From contig ML660201.1 of assembly GCA_007570785.1 (NCBI GenBank), positions 32,549,840-32,613,839 of the forward strand: a DNA stretch of 64,000 nt, read 5' to 3'. The stretch comes from Antilocapra americana (lineage: Eukaryota > Chordata > Mammalia > Artiodactyla > Antilocapridae). Made by a program: the position numbers and the translations under genes. Of the stretch, positions 51,201 through 63,778 are shown piece by piece. The notes under the pieces are model-generated. The model was not told the origin of the DNA. It ran no database searches and saw nothing but the letters and a program-made list of their open reading frames with translations. Positions within the stretch are counted from its first letter, which is position 1. Every line of letters starts with the position of its first letter.

Positions 51201-54200
51201 TTATTCATTGGTAAGTTTTTGGATAAGAAAGAAAACTTGTAGGGTCTGAAATGAAAATGTGTTTAAAAGTAGTCTTATTCTCTTTGAAGTAAGTCTATCT
51301 AAGACTAGCCTCTGACCAAGTTCTTAGTCTTCTCCTTTCTGTGGCTTTTTTGTGAGCTACCTTTCTTTTTATATATAAGTTCCTTGCTCCTTACACGTGG
51401 CATTACCTTACTCAGCAGTACAGTTGTAAATGCATCATTTTGCTCTGCACACTTCTAAGGAATCCCTTGTGTTTGATGATTTAAATTAGTGACATAGTAT
51501 ATATCACAATACTGAGACGGAAACCAAATGTTTCCTTTAGAATTCTCTAATCTAGAGACTAAGTGCAAAGGGGAATGAATATCACAATGCGAAAACAGGA
51601 AATTGATGACACAATACATTTTTCGTATTTGAAAATCCACTTTGCTTTTGACAATGACTTTAGCATTCCCGCCTTCCAGACCCTTTGTGCAATTTTTCTT
51701 GATTCTTTCACAGAGTAAGGTTGGTAGACATTCTCACTTCTTTTCAACCTAGAGGAAGTTAGGTCCAGGGAAGCCCAATCTCTTTCCCAGCATCTCAGGT
51801 TTTGTTTATCTTGGTGACAAGATAGGAAAGAGACCGACTTCTGTTTGGCTTGCCTGATACCCAGCTGAGCTATCCAGTGTCTTCCCTATTTCCATCTAGT
51901 CAGTAGGACAAACACAAGTCTTAATCTCAATAGGATGTTTAAAGAAACTCAATGTGTGTATATTAATTTTGGGAAAAAGTAAGGAACTCTTGGAGAAGAA
52001 GTCAGTAGAAGTCAGTAGTGGCTCTAGAGATTTAGAAATGCAATAAAATGTTCTGAAATATGCTGCATTTATCTTACTTAAAGAGGCAGTATAGACCTTA
52101 TTGTGGTATCTGTGGGTATGTATATGTTCATAAGTAAATAAAGCTTTTCTTGTTGTGGAAGATTCTAAAATAGGTAATAAAGCCATCCATGATATCATTG
52201 GCCCAAGAACACACAGTTTCAGTGTATAAATTTCTGTGCTTTATTCCCAAATGCTTTGTATTCTGTTATTTACTTTTTTCATATAAGCTTTTGTGTACAA
52301 CCATTTTAAAATTCCACCAAGAATAACACTTGCCATTTAGTTGTATGAGAACATGTTCACTAGCATAGTTTATGGCCTTGATAGCTAAAGGAAAGAGATT
52401 CCTCATCCTCCTCATGTTAATTGGTCAGATATTAGTCACTAGCAGATCATTTGCCATTTGTTTTCTCCAAAGGGACACCTTTGTCTTTGGAAACTTTAGA
52501 AATTCAGGCCCCCAGGTTTTCTCACTTGTATAGATCACACCCAGACTTACACTTTGAAGTAGCATTTCCTAATTCCTGACTCTAAGAGCAGATGGTGCTG
52601 TCCATGGATTCTTTCTTCTGCCTCTTCTCAAAATCCCCCTTCCTTTCCCTGAAGGGAGCAGATGAGCCCATTGACAGGTGCTCCTCCTATGTAGTATGTG
52701 ACACCATTTCCTCAAGCTGGGCTTCCTGCTTCCACTAGGAACACAAAGTTTACCTTTGTCCTGAGGAAAACCACTGACATGCTGTTTGTATGGGATGGTT
52801 CTGTTTTCTGTGGCCCATCCAAGGTAGGATAGCTTGCAGTCACCTCCAGCTAAACCAGAGCCACTTAGCAGGATTTCTCAGTCTTGGAGAATTCTGCCCA
52901 AAAAGGATCTCTTTTAGTGCTTTCCATTAGGTCTTCCCAGCTATTTTCAGCCCATCTGAATAGCTTTGGTTGAAATAAATTATAAATTGTCATCAGGAGC
53001 TTGGTTCCAACATTCATATTTATTAGATTTTAAGATTTAATGATGATGTGGATGTAAAACAAATCTTTGATTTCTTTTTTTTAGCTGTCAAATGGAGTCT
53101 CCTGATTTTTGACTTTTTAAATACTGTTTTGTGGGCACATTTGGCTCCTGTCAATGGTGTGGCTTTTTTTAAAAGAAGAGTTTTGGCAGCTGGCCAGCAC
53201 AGAAGAGCAAATCCCTCTTTAAATTAAAGAACTTTATTTGTAAAACAACTTGTTGGGTCACTTGAGCTTGGGATTTTTTAGAACAGTCCATGGACTGCTT
53301 CTTCAGAGCAAACAGGCTAACTGGTTACCACAATATGCTTTAGACTGGTTGATTTTGTACAGTTAATGGAAGGGCCATTAATTAATTAATGTTTAGTTTA
53401 TTGCCTGAACAAGATGTGAATATGGTTGTGGAAAGAATTCTAGGTTAAGGCTGAAGCCTGCTTAAAATAGTCCATCCACTCCTTGTCCCTTATCTCCCCA
53501 CTGGAAATACTTCACTTACCAATATTTGTGTGTGACAGTCAAGAGCACGGATGTGTCTGAATCTGTTTAATACCTATCTCCTGTGCCTTCCCTTCAGTTT
53601 TCATGCTGTTCTCATTCAGCATTATAGTTTGGAGGCCATTCATACTGTCACTAATAGAGATGGCTTTTACCTTTTAACTTCTGCTTCATAGGTTGGCTGT
53701 CCCTGAGTTTATCTAGAACTTCCAGTTGTTTCCAGATTCTTTTTGTACTAGTCATGCTGCAGTGAGCAGCATGTACCTGCAAAACTTTGAATGTGGGTGT
53801 GAATATTTCACTATAATAGAGGATCCAAGGTACCCTTTATTTTATATGTGAAAATCTTAAGAGATTGAGGATTTGAGATGGTCAGAGTTTTAGAACTGAT
53901 AAGCAGAGTGTAAATTGAAGTCATTTTTCCTGACTCCTCCTAACTAGTTGGAGATTCTTTACAAAGTTTTATAGAGGGTTGTCAGAATCCTGGGCGATGA
54001 GAAGTCTAGCGGAAGCTCACTCCAGTGAAGTATTGTTTATTCCAATGCACTAAGAAGATCAGTCTGAATTAGAGAAAAATCTGTATTTAAAGATGTAATA
54101 TTAGACCATTTTAATGTTTACACAGTGACCCAAACTAATATCACTTGATAAAGTTTCTTAAGGGAATTTCATTAATGAACAAATCAAAGCACCTAATAAT

Positions 54201-54292
54201 TATTTTAAAGAAAAAATGACACATCTAAGTTGCTCAAGACAGTTATTCTCATCCATAGGCAAAATATTTCCCCCGCATGTTAAAAAGCAATA

Positions 54293-54311
54293 CATATATA
54301 TATATATATGT
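54293..54311. repeat. (TA)n microsatellite
   Basis: About nine TA units lie in 'tacatatata...tgtattg', with mirrored flanks 'gcaatacat' and 'atgtattgc' that make the locus palindromic. Confidence 0.85.
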
Positions 54312-54424
54312 ATTGCATGCTAGGCAAATGATTTTTCCTAATTAGAGTAAGATAACCATAACCACTTATTTCCCCCCCTGAATAGTGTAAATTAGCAAAG
54401 AAAGGTAAAAGGGTTGACATTTGA

Positions 54425-54590
54425 GGATCCACCTGCTCTGTGCCAGGTTTGAGGCTTTTAAACATTTTGTCTATTAAATTACCCCAAACGGGCACAAGGG
54501 AGTCTTTAGTCTCCGTTTCGTAAACTGAGGAATGAAGGACAGTAAAGCAACTGACTGAAGGTAGCCTACGCGAATTTGCTAGCAGAGAGT
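54425..54590 (-). repeat. MIR SINE remnant, antisense
   Basis: 'ctgctctgtgccaggtttgagg', 'gtctattaaattaccccaaac' and 'gtaaactgaggaatgaagg' match the reversed MIR 3' half. Confidence 0.5.
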
Positions 54591-54639
54591 GATAATCCTT
54601 GTCCTAAGGTGGCATAGTTTCCTTAAAAGAGCCCTCAGA

Positions 54640-54765
54640 CCTTCTGCGTCAGAATCCCCTGGGATGTGTGTTCATTTTGCAGATTCCTGGGCCTCTGACT
54701 GTGGGTCCTGGGATTCTGCTTTGATAAGAAGTTGCCAGGTCCTCCATACGCACTCTGAAGTCCCA
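54640..54765. mobile_element. Possible MER20/MER5-like DNA transposon relic
   Basis: 'gcgtcagaatcccctggg', 'tgcagattcctgggcctc' and 'ctgggattctgctttgataag' resemble the internally repetitive hAT-Charlie non-autonomous elements. Similar pieces occur near 24090-24185 and 33905-34025. The assignment is tentative. Confidence 0.4.
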
Positions 54766-56134
54766 GAGCCCCTGTGCCAGACCGTGGCGGCCTCCTTTCG
54801 GTGAGGGTGATCCATCCCAGAAGAGTGTCCCCACTGCCCCTGGGGACGAGCAGCCCCACCACACCCTCTGGCAGGGCCCTGTTAGCCGTGCTCCTCTGGA
54901 CGGCTCCCTCCTACTCATCCACTTCCGCCACCTCCTGTTACTTGCCTTGAACTCAGCTCGCCTCGTGGTTTGACAAGTCACTTCTAAGTAGAGGTGAAAT
55001 CATCACTGCCTAGGGATCGTGTTCTAAAAAAGGTTGACATTTGCGGTGCAAAGTCATCAGATCCCAGTACATCAGGACCTGTATTGTGCCTAACAGGTAG
55101 AATCTGCATTTTGCAGTCTAACCTTGACTCAACCAAAAATTAAAAAAAAAAGAGAGAGGACAGCTTGCAAAAATGATCACTTTTGAAACACTGATAAACG
55201 CTGTGCTTTTCCTTTCCAGCCCTCCTTGGCCACACTCCTCTTGGTGACAGGTTTCCCGTAAGTCTGTCCCTAATGGCTGCTGAGTTTCCCAGAAGTGAGA
55301 GCAATGGTCCCTTTCAGCTCTCCCCCTCCCAGTAAAGACAGGGGGGTGTTGGAAGAGCCTGCTAGGATCCGTGAGCACCTTTTCTCCTCTGCCTTTCTCT
55401 TTCTACATTATTATCTTTTTCTCTCAGTACCATGACATTTCTCTTTTTACTTCCTAACCATCTGCTTTTGAGGGGCTGGTCCTAGCAAACTGAATAGGAG
55501 TTTACTTGCACAAGTGACGTGTGGAGAGGTGTGCCACAATCCAGAGGTGTTCCTAGACTGGCTTGGGTTTGTGTTCCGTGTGTGCTGGCAAAAGAGTATC
55601 TGTCTTTGTTTTGGTATTCAGCTCATCCAAATAAAGAAGGCATTTCCTCTCCTAAAAGGCAGGGGGGATGGAAGAAAGACGAAGAAAAAATTTTCTTTTT
55701 TAATTTTAACCATGGACTCCTCCGAAACTAAATATACACCCCCTTCCTCTGTCCTGATTGGTCCTCATCGACTGACAAGTGGATCGTGTGGAAAGGAAAT
55801 ACCTTGGACTTAATTGTAAGTTAAGTCTCTCTTAACCCAGAAGGGCGTTTGAGATTCTGTCCAAGTGTTCAATTTCCCAGGCCGCTGAGGTCTGTGAATT
55901 TCTTTTCCCAGCCTCCAGGCTGCTGCAGCACAAGCCAGCATAGCTAATGCAGATAGATCTCCTGCCTCTCGCTCCCCTCCTCCCTCTGCTTTGATTCGAT
56001 ATGAGCAGCCTGGCAACTCCGATGCTGGGGAGAAATCTGACATAACTCTGCAGATGGCTAGGTTGCCATGAAACACCTGGGGATTGTTCTTTAAGGAAAA
56101 GGTAACATTTATATGCTAATGATTTCTCTCTCTC

Positions 56135-56265
56135 CCCCCCACCCCCACCCTTTCCCTCCTTGTTGCATTTTTTCCAGGACTGCCAGTTCCCAAGAAGAGC
56201 CCAAAGTCGGTAAGGACTTGTCAGTTACTTGGTACTCGTTGTTTTGGGGGGTGGAGGGTGGGGGG
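56135..56265 (+). promoter_or_regulatory. MAGI1: Complementary C-rich/G-rich arms flanking the 32-nt microexon
   Basis: The arm at 56135-56150 (C6-A-C5-A-C3) is complementary to 56249-56265 (GGGTGG, bulged A, GGGTGGGGGG). This gives 16 GC-rich base pairs with one bulge around a loop holding the acceptor, exon and donor. The G arm also has four runs of three or more G (56246-56251, 56256-56258, 56260-56265, 56274-56276), a possible G-quadruplex. Function is inferred, not shown. Confidence 0.5.
56178..56209 (+). CDS. MAGI1: MAGI1 microexon: start of the linker after PDZ2
   Basis: The acceptor is TTTTTTCCAG (ending 56177) and the donor is GTAAGG (56210). Two bases complete the last Gly of the Arg-Gly-Gly that ends the previous exon, then ten codons read LPVPKKSPKS, ending exactly on a codon. 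This is the recalled MAGI1 sequence right after PDZ2, and it fits phase 1 in and phase 0 out. At 32 nt it is a small exon far from its neighbours: 27.9 kb upstream, more than 7.8 kb downstream. Its length is not a multiple of three, so skipping would shift the frame. It is expected to be in all productive transcripts. The basic Pro/Lys/Ser content suggests an unstructured linker. Confidence 0.95.
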
Positions 56266-57494
56266 CTGGTGGTGGGAGGAGACGCTATCTGGCTGGACTT
56301 AACTAAATGTGTTTTAGAGTGGGTGGAGGAGACAAGAACCAAGGCTCATTTTATTAAGTTCTGAAGCTCCGTTTGGTATAAAAGGTATTATCCAGGTTTG
56401 TCTTTAACTGTCCAGTGATTTGTAGGCAGGCTGCAGGAGCCTGGATAAAGAACGAACGTTTGTAATCTCTATATAAATGCTTCACAACTCTCATTCCAAT
56501 GCATGAGTCTCTTAGATGTTTTAACTTGATACAAATGCTATTGTTTCTTTTGGGAGGAGGGAAAAAAAAAAAACCCTCCACCTGCTTCCTGAATAGCATT
56601 GCTCTCAACTGGTGTTTCCAGCCATTCACATGGGTGGATTCCCTCCCTAAGCTTTCTTATGCACTGAATGATAAATTATTTAAAAATTGTAAAGCCTGTA
56701 GGTTTATGGAGGAATAACTCTGCCCTGTGTATATACCCATGCTCACATGGAAAAGGCCCCAGCACTGAGAATAAGACATTTTACCCTCTGTGGAACTGTC
56801 CTTTGTTGTTTTGCCAGCTTTAGCGGCATTATTGTGGAAGGTATAGGAAATTTAAAAAAAAAAAAAAAAATCAATGTTATGCTGTCCTTTCTAATCTGGT
56901 TTCCCTGAAGATGCATTACCTAGTTGACATGTTAGCTAATAGCTTAGAGGCTGTAGTGTTTTGCTTGGTGGTGGTGAGCTTCTGCTCCCAGGGCACTGAC
57001 AACAAATTAAAATGCTACTTAAAAACTCAAAATCTGGAACTCCGGTGCCTGTGTAATTGATCCAGGTGAAAGAACTTTTCCCAAATCTTTAACACTAAGA
57101 TACAGAGAAAGGGGTGTGCTTCCTTGTGGCTTAGAATATTAGGGCGCGGTAGAGGGAAAATTGACAACCTTCTGCCATCCAGGAGTGGAGAACCCTTAAA
57201 AACTTTGCAGCTTATGTGCTGCAGCTGAATTTTTCCACCTGTCTCCAAACCTGGCAGCAAGAGGCAGAAGTTTATTCAGGCGATGAGAGAGGGAGCTTCC
57301 TGCATTTATAAGCCCTACTCCTAAGTTCTCCAAAGAGAAAAACCTGCAATAATTGATGTGATTTCAGTGGCATGATGCCATGGTGATGGGAACATGTGAC
57401 TTTGGGGCTGCCTCCCTTGTCGTTTTGTGTTAATGTCCCAGCTGAGAAGGGCTGGTAGGTGTCTGTGTTGAAACTACTGAGATTCCAAAGCCTC

Positions 57495-57496
57495 CT

Positions 57497-57528
<32 letters not shown>

Positions 57529-57530
57529 TG
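57495..57530. repeat. (TG)n microsatellite
   Basis: About fifteen TG units are followed by ACGTGCATGCATATGTG. It is the longest dinucleotide repeat in the window and a likely polymorphic marker. Confidence 0.93.
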
Positions 57531-59384
57531 CATGCATATGTGTCTCCCCATCCTTGGGTTGTAGTCAGAAACCTTTTTGGCCTTCAGAAAAAAATAGAAG
57601 CACAACTAAGAGATGCGTCACAGGAGCTTGAGTTACCAGGAGTCATCCTTTTCTCTCCCCCACCCCCTAGCATGCTACGTGATGCATGGACTTACTTTAT
57701 GCACTCCACATGAAATGGAGTCTTGACACGGAGCATACTGGGGGAGAGAGCAGTTTGGCACAGGCAGGATGACATCAGTAGCAAGGTGTTCTGTGTTGTT
57801 TTGCGTTTTATTTAAACTTGCTGTGCAAAAGGATCTTTGTAGATTCATTTGCATCTTTTCTGCCCCAACACGTTGCGGAATTTCCTGCTGAACTCAAAGG
57901 GTATCAAACAGGTATAGGGGCCTGCATTCACCAAGTCAGTTAAGAATTCCCCATGACCGTTTATTTTCGTGGAAGCCATATCATTAGCAAGCAGCAAACC
58001 AATTACTCAGACTGCATTCCTAGGGAAAAAAGCTCTCTTAACTGCTTTGCCCACAGTCTGCTGGCTCTTAATTACCACAAGCTAAGAGACTGGTGTGTTG
58101 CTGGGTTAGAAAAGAGCCAGCCCCCAGCTTGGGGCTTGTCCTTCCCTGGTTTCTCTGCCAGGACAGGGATGGTGGTTTTCACAGCATTGCTGGCACCCTC
58201 TGGCAGCTGCTGCACAAAACTGGGGGCTATCAGCCAATGTCTGCTGTTGCCAGTTAGAGCCTTGCTAACATCTGTGATCAGTGGGAGTTCTGTACAGGTG
58301 GGTTGAAAGCTGTTCCCCTTTTCCAGTATGAATTTTGATGAAGTCCTGCCATAGAGACAGATGATGATGAGATTTTTGGGGTAGTATGGGAGGGAATCCA
58401 TGGGGAAGTTGGATGTCCTGGTTCCAGAACACCATTCCCATAGTGACAGACAGGGTCAGTTAGGCTGCGGAATGAAATGCACACTAACTGTGCCTGGATT
58501 ATGATACGCTGAGAGTTACTATTAGTTCTGAGATACACTATGTGAACTGAGGATGGTGTCTGTTCTTTATTCGTAAAGGCTCCTAAAGTGGTTGGCTCAG
58601 TCATGTGACTGACAGCTTCCTTTGCCCTCATACCTTTTTTTTTCCCTAAAGTTTTCAATAATTAAGTAGTTGGGTTTTTATTAGAACAGAAGGACTTATC
58701 TTTTTTATCTCATTTCCCCTCCTGGATAGTCTCTGTAACTTACACTCAAGCAGCGATTTCACCTACTAGATTTAGTGTAAATGTGAAATTTATGGTTTAT
58801 ATACTCATGGGGGACAATGGTGGTGTCTTAATAAGATCTTTCTAATTTAATACCTGGACATCCATAGCATCAGGGATTTTTCTGCCAAGTGGTAGAGACA
58901 AAAATAAGACATATTTGCTGTCAGGTTTTAGTCCTCACTAGGAAACATTCGGTGGCCCAATTTAATCATCTTGACTGGAAACTTGTTTAACGGAGATTCT
59001 TTGTCAGAATTGCACACAAAGATTTTGTGTGTGAGAACTGAAGACTCGGTATCACACTGAACCTTGAGTTTGAAGTCAGTGTTCACCTAGGCTTGTTCGA
59101 TAGTTCACTTCCCAATCATTGCTCTTCTTTCATCTGTCCATCTGTCGATCTGCCTATCCGTCATATACCCATTCACTATCCATACATTTCTCTTTTATCT
59201 ACTCATCCTTTCATCCTTCCATTCAGCAAGCTGGTGTTGAAAAACTACTAAGTGTCAGGTTTGGTGTGAGCCGCTGGAAATCATGTAATAAATAAGATGG
59301 CGCCTTCTTGGAGCCTACAAATGATTTATTGATTGCTCCTTTCAAAAAAAGGATTCCCTGTCACAGATCGCTAAAAACTTTTAT

Positions 59385-59560
59385 GCATTTGTTCCATCAA
59401 CAGATATTTATTGGGTATCTCCTCTGAGTCAGACCCAGAGCTAGTGTACAACAGGAACTAAACCAGAAAACATTCAAGCCCTCGTACAACTGGGGAGAGA
59501 GAAAAAGACAAATCTATACTCACTGTCCTCATGAGGCCCAAAGTCTGATGAGCATGTACT
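59385..59560. repeat. L2 3'-end-like remnant
   Basis: 'ttccatcaacagatatttattg', 'gtatctcctctgagtcag', 'ctcgtacaactggggagag' and 'agaaaaagacaaatctatac' are in L2 order. Confidence 0.6.
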
Positions 59561-61179
59561 TTTAAAAGGTACAAAGCAGAAATATAACATTGAACAAGTT
59601 CACACATAATGAAAGTCATTCAGCTCTTAATGATAATAATCTTAGTGAAGTAGTCATCCAAAGCCATTAAAAGTCATTTAAAAAATTGAGTTAGGTGCTG
59701 TGATGGGGCTATGAAATTCTTGAGTTCCCCAACAGGCTATGCAATGTAGGTAACCACATTATTTACTTATCTTTTATTTTCAGATTAAAAAAAAAAAAGC
59801 ATACTTTGTCTACTAAAGAGACAGTCTTTTCCTAGTTTTGATAAAAAGTTCTCACACAAAGTTTTCCTAAAGGACACCAAATGATGGGCAAAGAAGTATC
59901 TTCAGCAAACACAACAAGATGAAAGTAGCAACAATAACAGGTTTCTGTTCCATTGTTCTCTGTCTCTTACTCCTGGTAGGACTGCTGAGGACATAGTTGA
60001 CAGCTAGTCATTAAAAAATACAAGAGAGAGATGTTAGGCAGTGTACACAGGTAAGTGACCCAGCCTGAATCCTCATGAATCGCTGCCTCTTTATCAAATT
60101 ATCCTGTTGCCTTAGTGCCCCGAATGCCACTTGATCCAGAATCAGGACAATGGTACAACCCACCTAAGTCCAAGGTGCAAGGAAAAGCAGTGGGAGAAGT
60201 AGATGGTAGAAGGCCTAGGGCTGCTTACATAAGTCTTCTTGCCTCTCATTGCTCACAGCAGCTCGTACCCTCAGCCCTTTGGAGCCCTACAAAATAGACT
60301 TTGCTGTTGTATTAGACTCCATTAAAACATACGTAATTCATTTTCATATTAATCAATACTTCCCTTTTCTTCTCCATTAACTCCTCTTTCTTGCTTTTTG
60401 GAAAAAATCATTTGACTTAGACCATAAATGATAAAAGAAAGAGAGAAAGAAGACCATCCTCTGCTTTGGCTTATATTTGAGACTGATTTTGGAGCAACCT
60501 TTAATGACATTGGCCTAATACCTCATCAGCACTTGGAGTTTTTCCTGTTGTCCATGTAAATCACTGCAGTGGCCTTCAGTCTTGGCAGATACATGAACTG
60601 TAAATAATTTTGCTTTAAAAATGGATCGATTTGTCATTTTTAAGCCACATGAATTCTTTTCATCGTTTAAGCGCCTAAATGCTGTCTGTATTAGTTTGCT
60701 CTTCTGAGCAAATATTTTCAGCTCGCTTTATAAGAACCTCCACTTTGAAATCATTCTGTGAAATACTAATGAGCTAACTTTTCCCCCATTCCCATTTGTA
60801 AAATCCATTGCATCTTTCCAATTTCCCTGGCCTGTCAGTAATAAGGAAATCATTTGTTTTAGGGAGAGTGGTGCAGTGTTACTTTAAAAGGTCTTATGAC
60901 ACAAGTTCAAGGCTAGTATGTGGCCAAGGACTTCCAAGGTGTTTTCAAAATTGAACCCATTTCTTTCTTCCCGGTTGGCCCTGATGTGATACTCAGAAAT
61001 AAAAATCTTGCTCCAAAAATGTCCACATAGGCAACAGCTTTTGTTGGAGATACTCAGCTCAATATGTGGTACTCCTTTCCAATCGTTGATTTAAGTTGGA
61101 GACCTACAGGTAGATGTCCATGTCTCTAGGATCTCCTTTTCCTCTACCCAACCACTCCTCCTGCCCTGTCCTCCTCCTC

Positions 61180-61920
61180 ATCTTCTCCTTTCAAGCTTTC
61201 AGCAGTGCCTGTCAATCTGGCACCAAAATGTCTTTTAACTTTACTTGTCCCTCCCCTTTGTCACTGCTTTTTCCGTGGTGTTAACCATCCTAGGTCCTTC
61301 ACCTGTTCTGTATAGTAGCCTCCTGACTGGTGCTCTGCTTTTATTCCCACCCCCACCCTGCACATATTCTCCAGGCAGTAGCCAGACCAAACTTTCTGGA
61401 AATAAGTTGGCTCTTGGTGCATCCCTGCTTTAATTTGTTAATGGAGTCTTCCTCCTCAGAACTGAGAGTGAAACCCAGACTCCTTAAAGTAGCCCACAAG
61501 GCCCTTGCATTATTTGATTTCCAAGTTCATCTGAAACCACCTCTGCACCCTTCTGCCCTCTCACCCCAGTGTGCCTCCATAGCTGTCTCTCAGTTCTTCT
61601 AAGAGTCCAGGCTCCATTTTGCTTTGCAGACTTAGCACATGCTGCTTTCAGCAATGGAATATTCTTCCAGAAGCCACCCCTTACTACTTACCTAAAGGAC
61701 ATGGCAGTATGTTGTCATCAGTCTGTTTTGATTATTTGATTTATATCCATCTACATACACATGTACACACACACACACACACACACGGGCCCCCCCCCCC
61801 TAGATACATAGGTATAACTTCTCAGGTAATCTCTCTTTCTTACTTATACTTTATATCTTTCAGAATCTGGTTCACAGCAGGTGATCACTATATATTTATT
61901 GGATGAGGGAATAAATAAAT
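61180..61920. repeat. L2 LINE remnant containing a CA microsatellite
   Basis: 'tagcctcctgactggtgctc', 'gccagaccaaactttctgg', 'agactccttaaagtagcccac', 'aaggcccttgcattatttg' and finally 'ggatgagggaataaataaatgg' outline a long L2 segment. The (CA)n and C11 run at 61765-61801 expanded inside it. Confidence 0.65.
61765..61801. repeat. (CA)n plus C-homopolymer
   Basis: About eleven CA units, then CGGGC and an 11-12-base C run. This is difficult sequence and a likely place for length errors. Confidence 0.9.
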
Positions 61921-62037
61921 GGCAGGTATTTACTCAAGAGGGGCTGTTCTGGATGTTCTGTCATTGATGTTCTGGGTGTTTGCACCATCCATGTTCTTAG
62001 CATGTGCAGAACTACTTCAGCAGACTTGAAAGTGTAT

Positions 62038-62264
62038 GCATGTGTGGGTGCTAAGTCGCTTCAGTTGTGTCCCATTCTTTGCGACCACATGGACTGTAGC
62101 CCACCAGACTCCTCTGTCCATGGGATTCTCCTGACAAGAAAAATGGGATGGATTGCCATGCCCTTCTCCAGGGGATCTTCCAGACCCAGGGATCCAACCC
62201 ACATCTCTTATGTTTTCTGCAATGACAGGCAGGTTCTTTACCACTAATGCCACCTGGAGAGCCC
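62038..62264 (-). mobile_element. Bov-tA SINE, antisense, with 12-bp target duplication
   Basis: 'gctaagtcgcttcagttgtg', 'catgggattctcctgacaag' and 'gccacctggagagccc' define the element. TTGAAAGTGTAT (62026-62037) and TTGAAAGTATAT (62265-62276) flank it, with one mismatch. Confidence 0.93.
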
Positions 62265-63498
62265 TTGAAAGTATATTGTTAACTATTAATGCTTATTTGG
62301 GGGCCAGTTTCTCACCTAGAAAAATGAGGTGAAAGATAGTCATACTATCTTTGCACCTCTCTGATGCAAGTCAGATCCTGTGTTATAACAAGTTCAGAAG
62401 TGAATTTGTTCTTACGCCCCATATCTTCTGGGAGGTAATCCAGACTGTTGAAAAGGCATACAAGATGACTTTAATTTGAGAGCTATATAAACATTGCTTT
62501 TCTCCTAGACAGTTCTGGACCCCAACCAAATAAAAGACAATGTCATAGCTAATTAACATGTTCTCAGAAAATAAAAAGGCATATTTGAACTTCTCCATAT
62601 CCACCGAACTTAGCTTCAGAAAGCTTAGGTGCCAAGATAGTAAATACAGAATGCATCTTCAAATTAAATCATTTTTATAATTGAACTTGAGAAGAAACAT
62701 AAAGCAAGGTTAAATCTTATCAGGGAAAAGTCCAAAAAGCTTTCAGATGCTCATATGTTTAGCCCTGAAGGTAGGTTAGAATATTCCCATTAGTGATAGG
62801 TTAGTGGTGGCATAGTTTTTAGAGCATATTCTCAGGATGCTGCTTCGCTTTGATTTTCCACATTTAGGAACAAAGTTTAGATGGGATTCCAAGGGGATGC
62901 AGAGGTGCAGTTTGATGGAGAGGCAGTTGTGCAGACTCAATGCGGATCATATCTGTTATTTTGTGATAAACTGGACCTAAAGGTGTCCTTTACGGAAAAG
63001 TTGAGAAAAAAGAGATAAATTTTTAAACGGCCCAAGCTATTTCCAGTGAACTTCATTTACACTCTCTGGTTATGGTGAGGCTGTCTCTTCAGTTAAACAC
63101 AAGATTCCCCAGTCCTCCGTGTTAGATCTGTTACCCTGGGATAGCCATCAGAGGGTCTTGGAAACCCCTGAGGTGACAGAATCTCTGTGCGTGCCTTTGT
63201 GGGCATGTGTGTGAGAGAACACGTGTTCTCTGTTGGAGAGGTGTCCATACTTTTTCAGTGGGACAGCCCTGCCGGAAAGATACTTTTCTCTTGTTCAGGA
63301 AGAGGCAGTGATTGGAAGAGGTTACATTTCGAGAGGTTACACAGTAACCGCAGGACAGGAGGAAGAAGGGTGTGAGGTTTCCCTCAGGTAATCCTACAGT
63401 GGACCTCACAGGGTCCCACAGAGGCTTTGTGAAGAAGAGCCTCTGCACAAAGGATGTGAGAGCTTCTAGAGTCTGAGTCTGACTCTAACAGTGAACTG

Positions 63499-63778
63499 CT
63501 GCTGCTGCTGCTGCTGCTAAGTTGCTTCAGTCGTGTCCAACTCTGTACGACCACATAGACGGCAGCCCATCAGGCTCCCCCGTCCCTGGGTTTCTCCAGG
63601 CAAGAACACTGGAGTGGGTTGCCATTTCCTTCTCCAATGCGTGAAAGGGAAGTTGCTTGGTTGTGTCCGGGCTGTCCGACTCGTAGTGACCCCGTGGACT
63701 GTAGCCCACCAGGTTCCTCCATGCATGGGATTTTCCAGCCAAGAGTACTGGAGTGGGTTGCCATTGCCTTTTCCAACC
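63499..63778 (-). mobile_element. Bov-A2 dimeric SINE with CTG-repeat tail, antisense
   Basis: A (CTG)7 run, the reversed tail, leads into the first monomer ('cttcagtcgtgtccaactctg', 'ggagtgggttgccatttcc'). A junction 'gtgaaagggaagttgc' and a second monomer ('gactgtagcccaccagg', 'ggagtgggttgccattgcc') follow. GTGAACTG at 63491-63498 and 63779-63786 is the target duplication. This dimer is among the youngest elements here. Confidence 0.93.

Noticed and set aside
51995..52020. Tandem 'gaagtcagta' duplication
   Set aside because: Only two short units, consistent with slippage, with no wider structure.
56061..56075. X-box-like GTTGCCATGAAAC upstream of the microexon
   Set aside because: It is one base short of the RFX consensus spacing, and a single weak motif is not evidence of a regulatory site.
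58072..58658. Overlapping antisense frames of 109 and 126 codons
   Set aside because: No splice context, no domain pattern and no family I recognise.
60115..60297. Open frame MPRMPLDPESGQWYNPPKSK preceded by a CCTTAG that could be an acceptor
   Set aside because: It does not resemble MAGI1 downstream of the SPKS microexon, and no good donor or family match is visible. Treated as chance.
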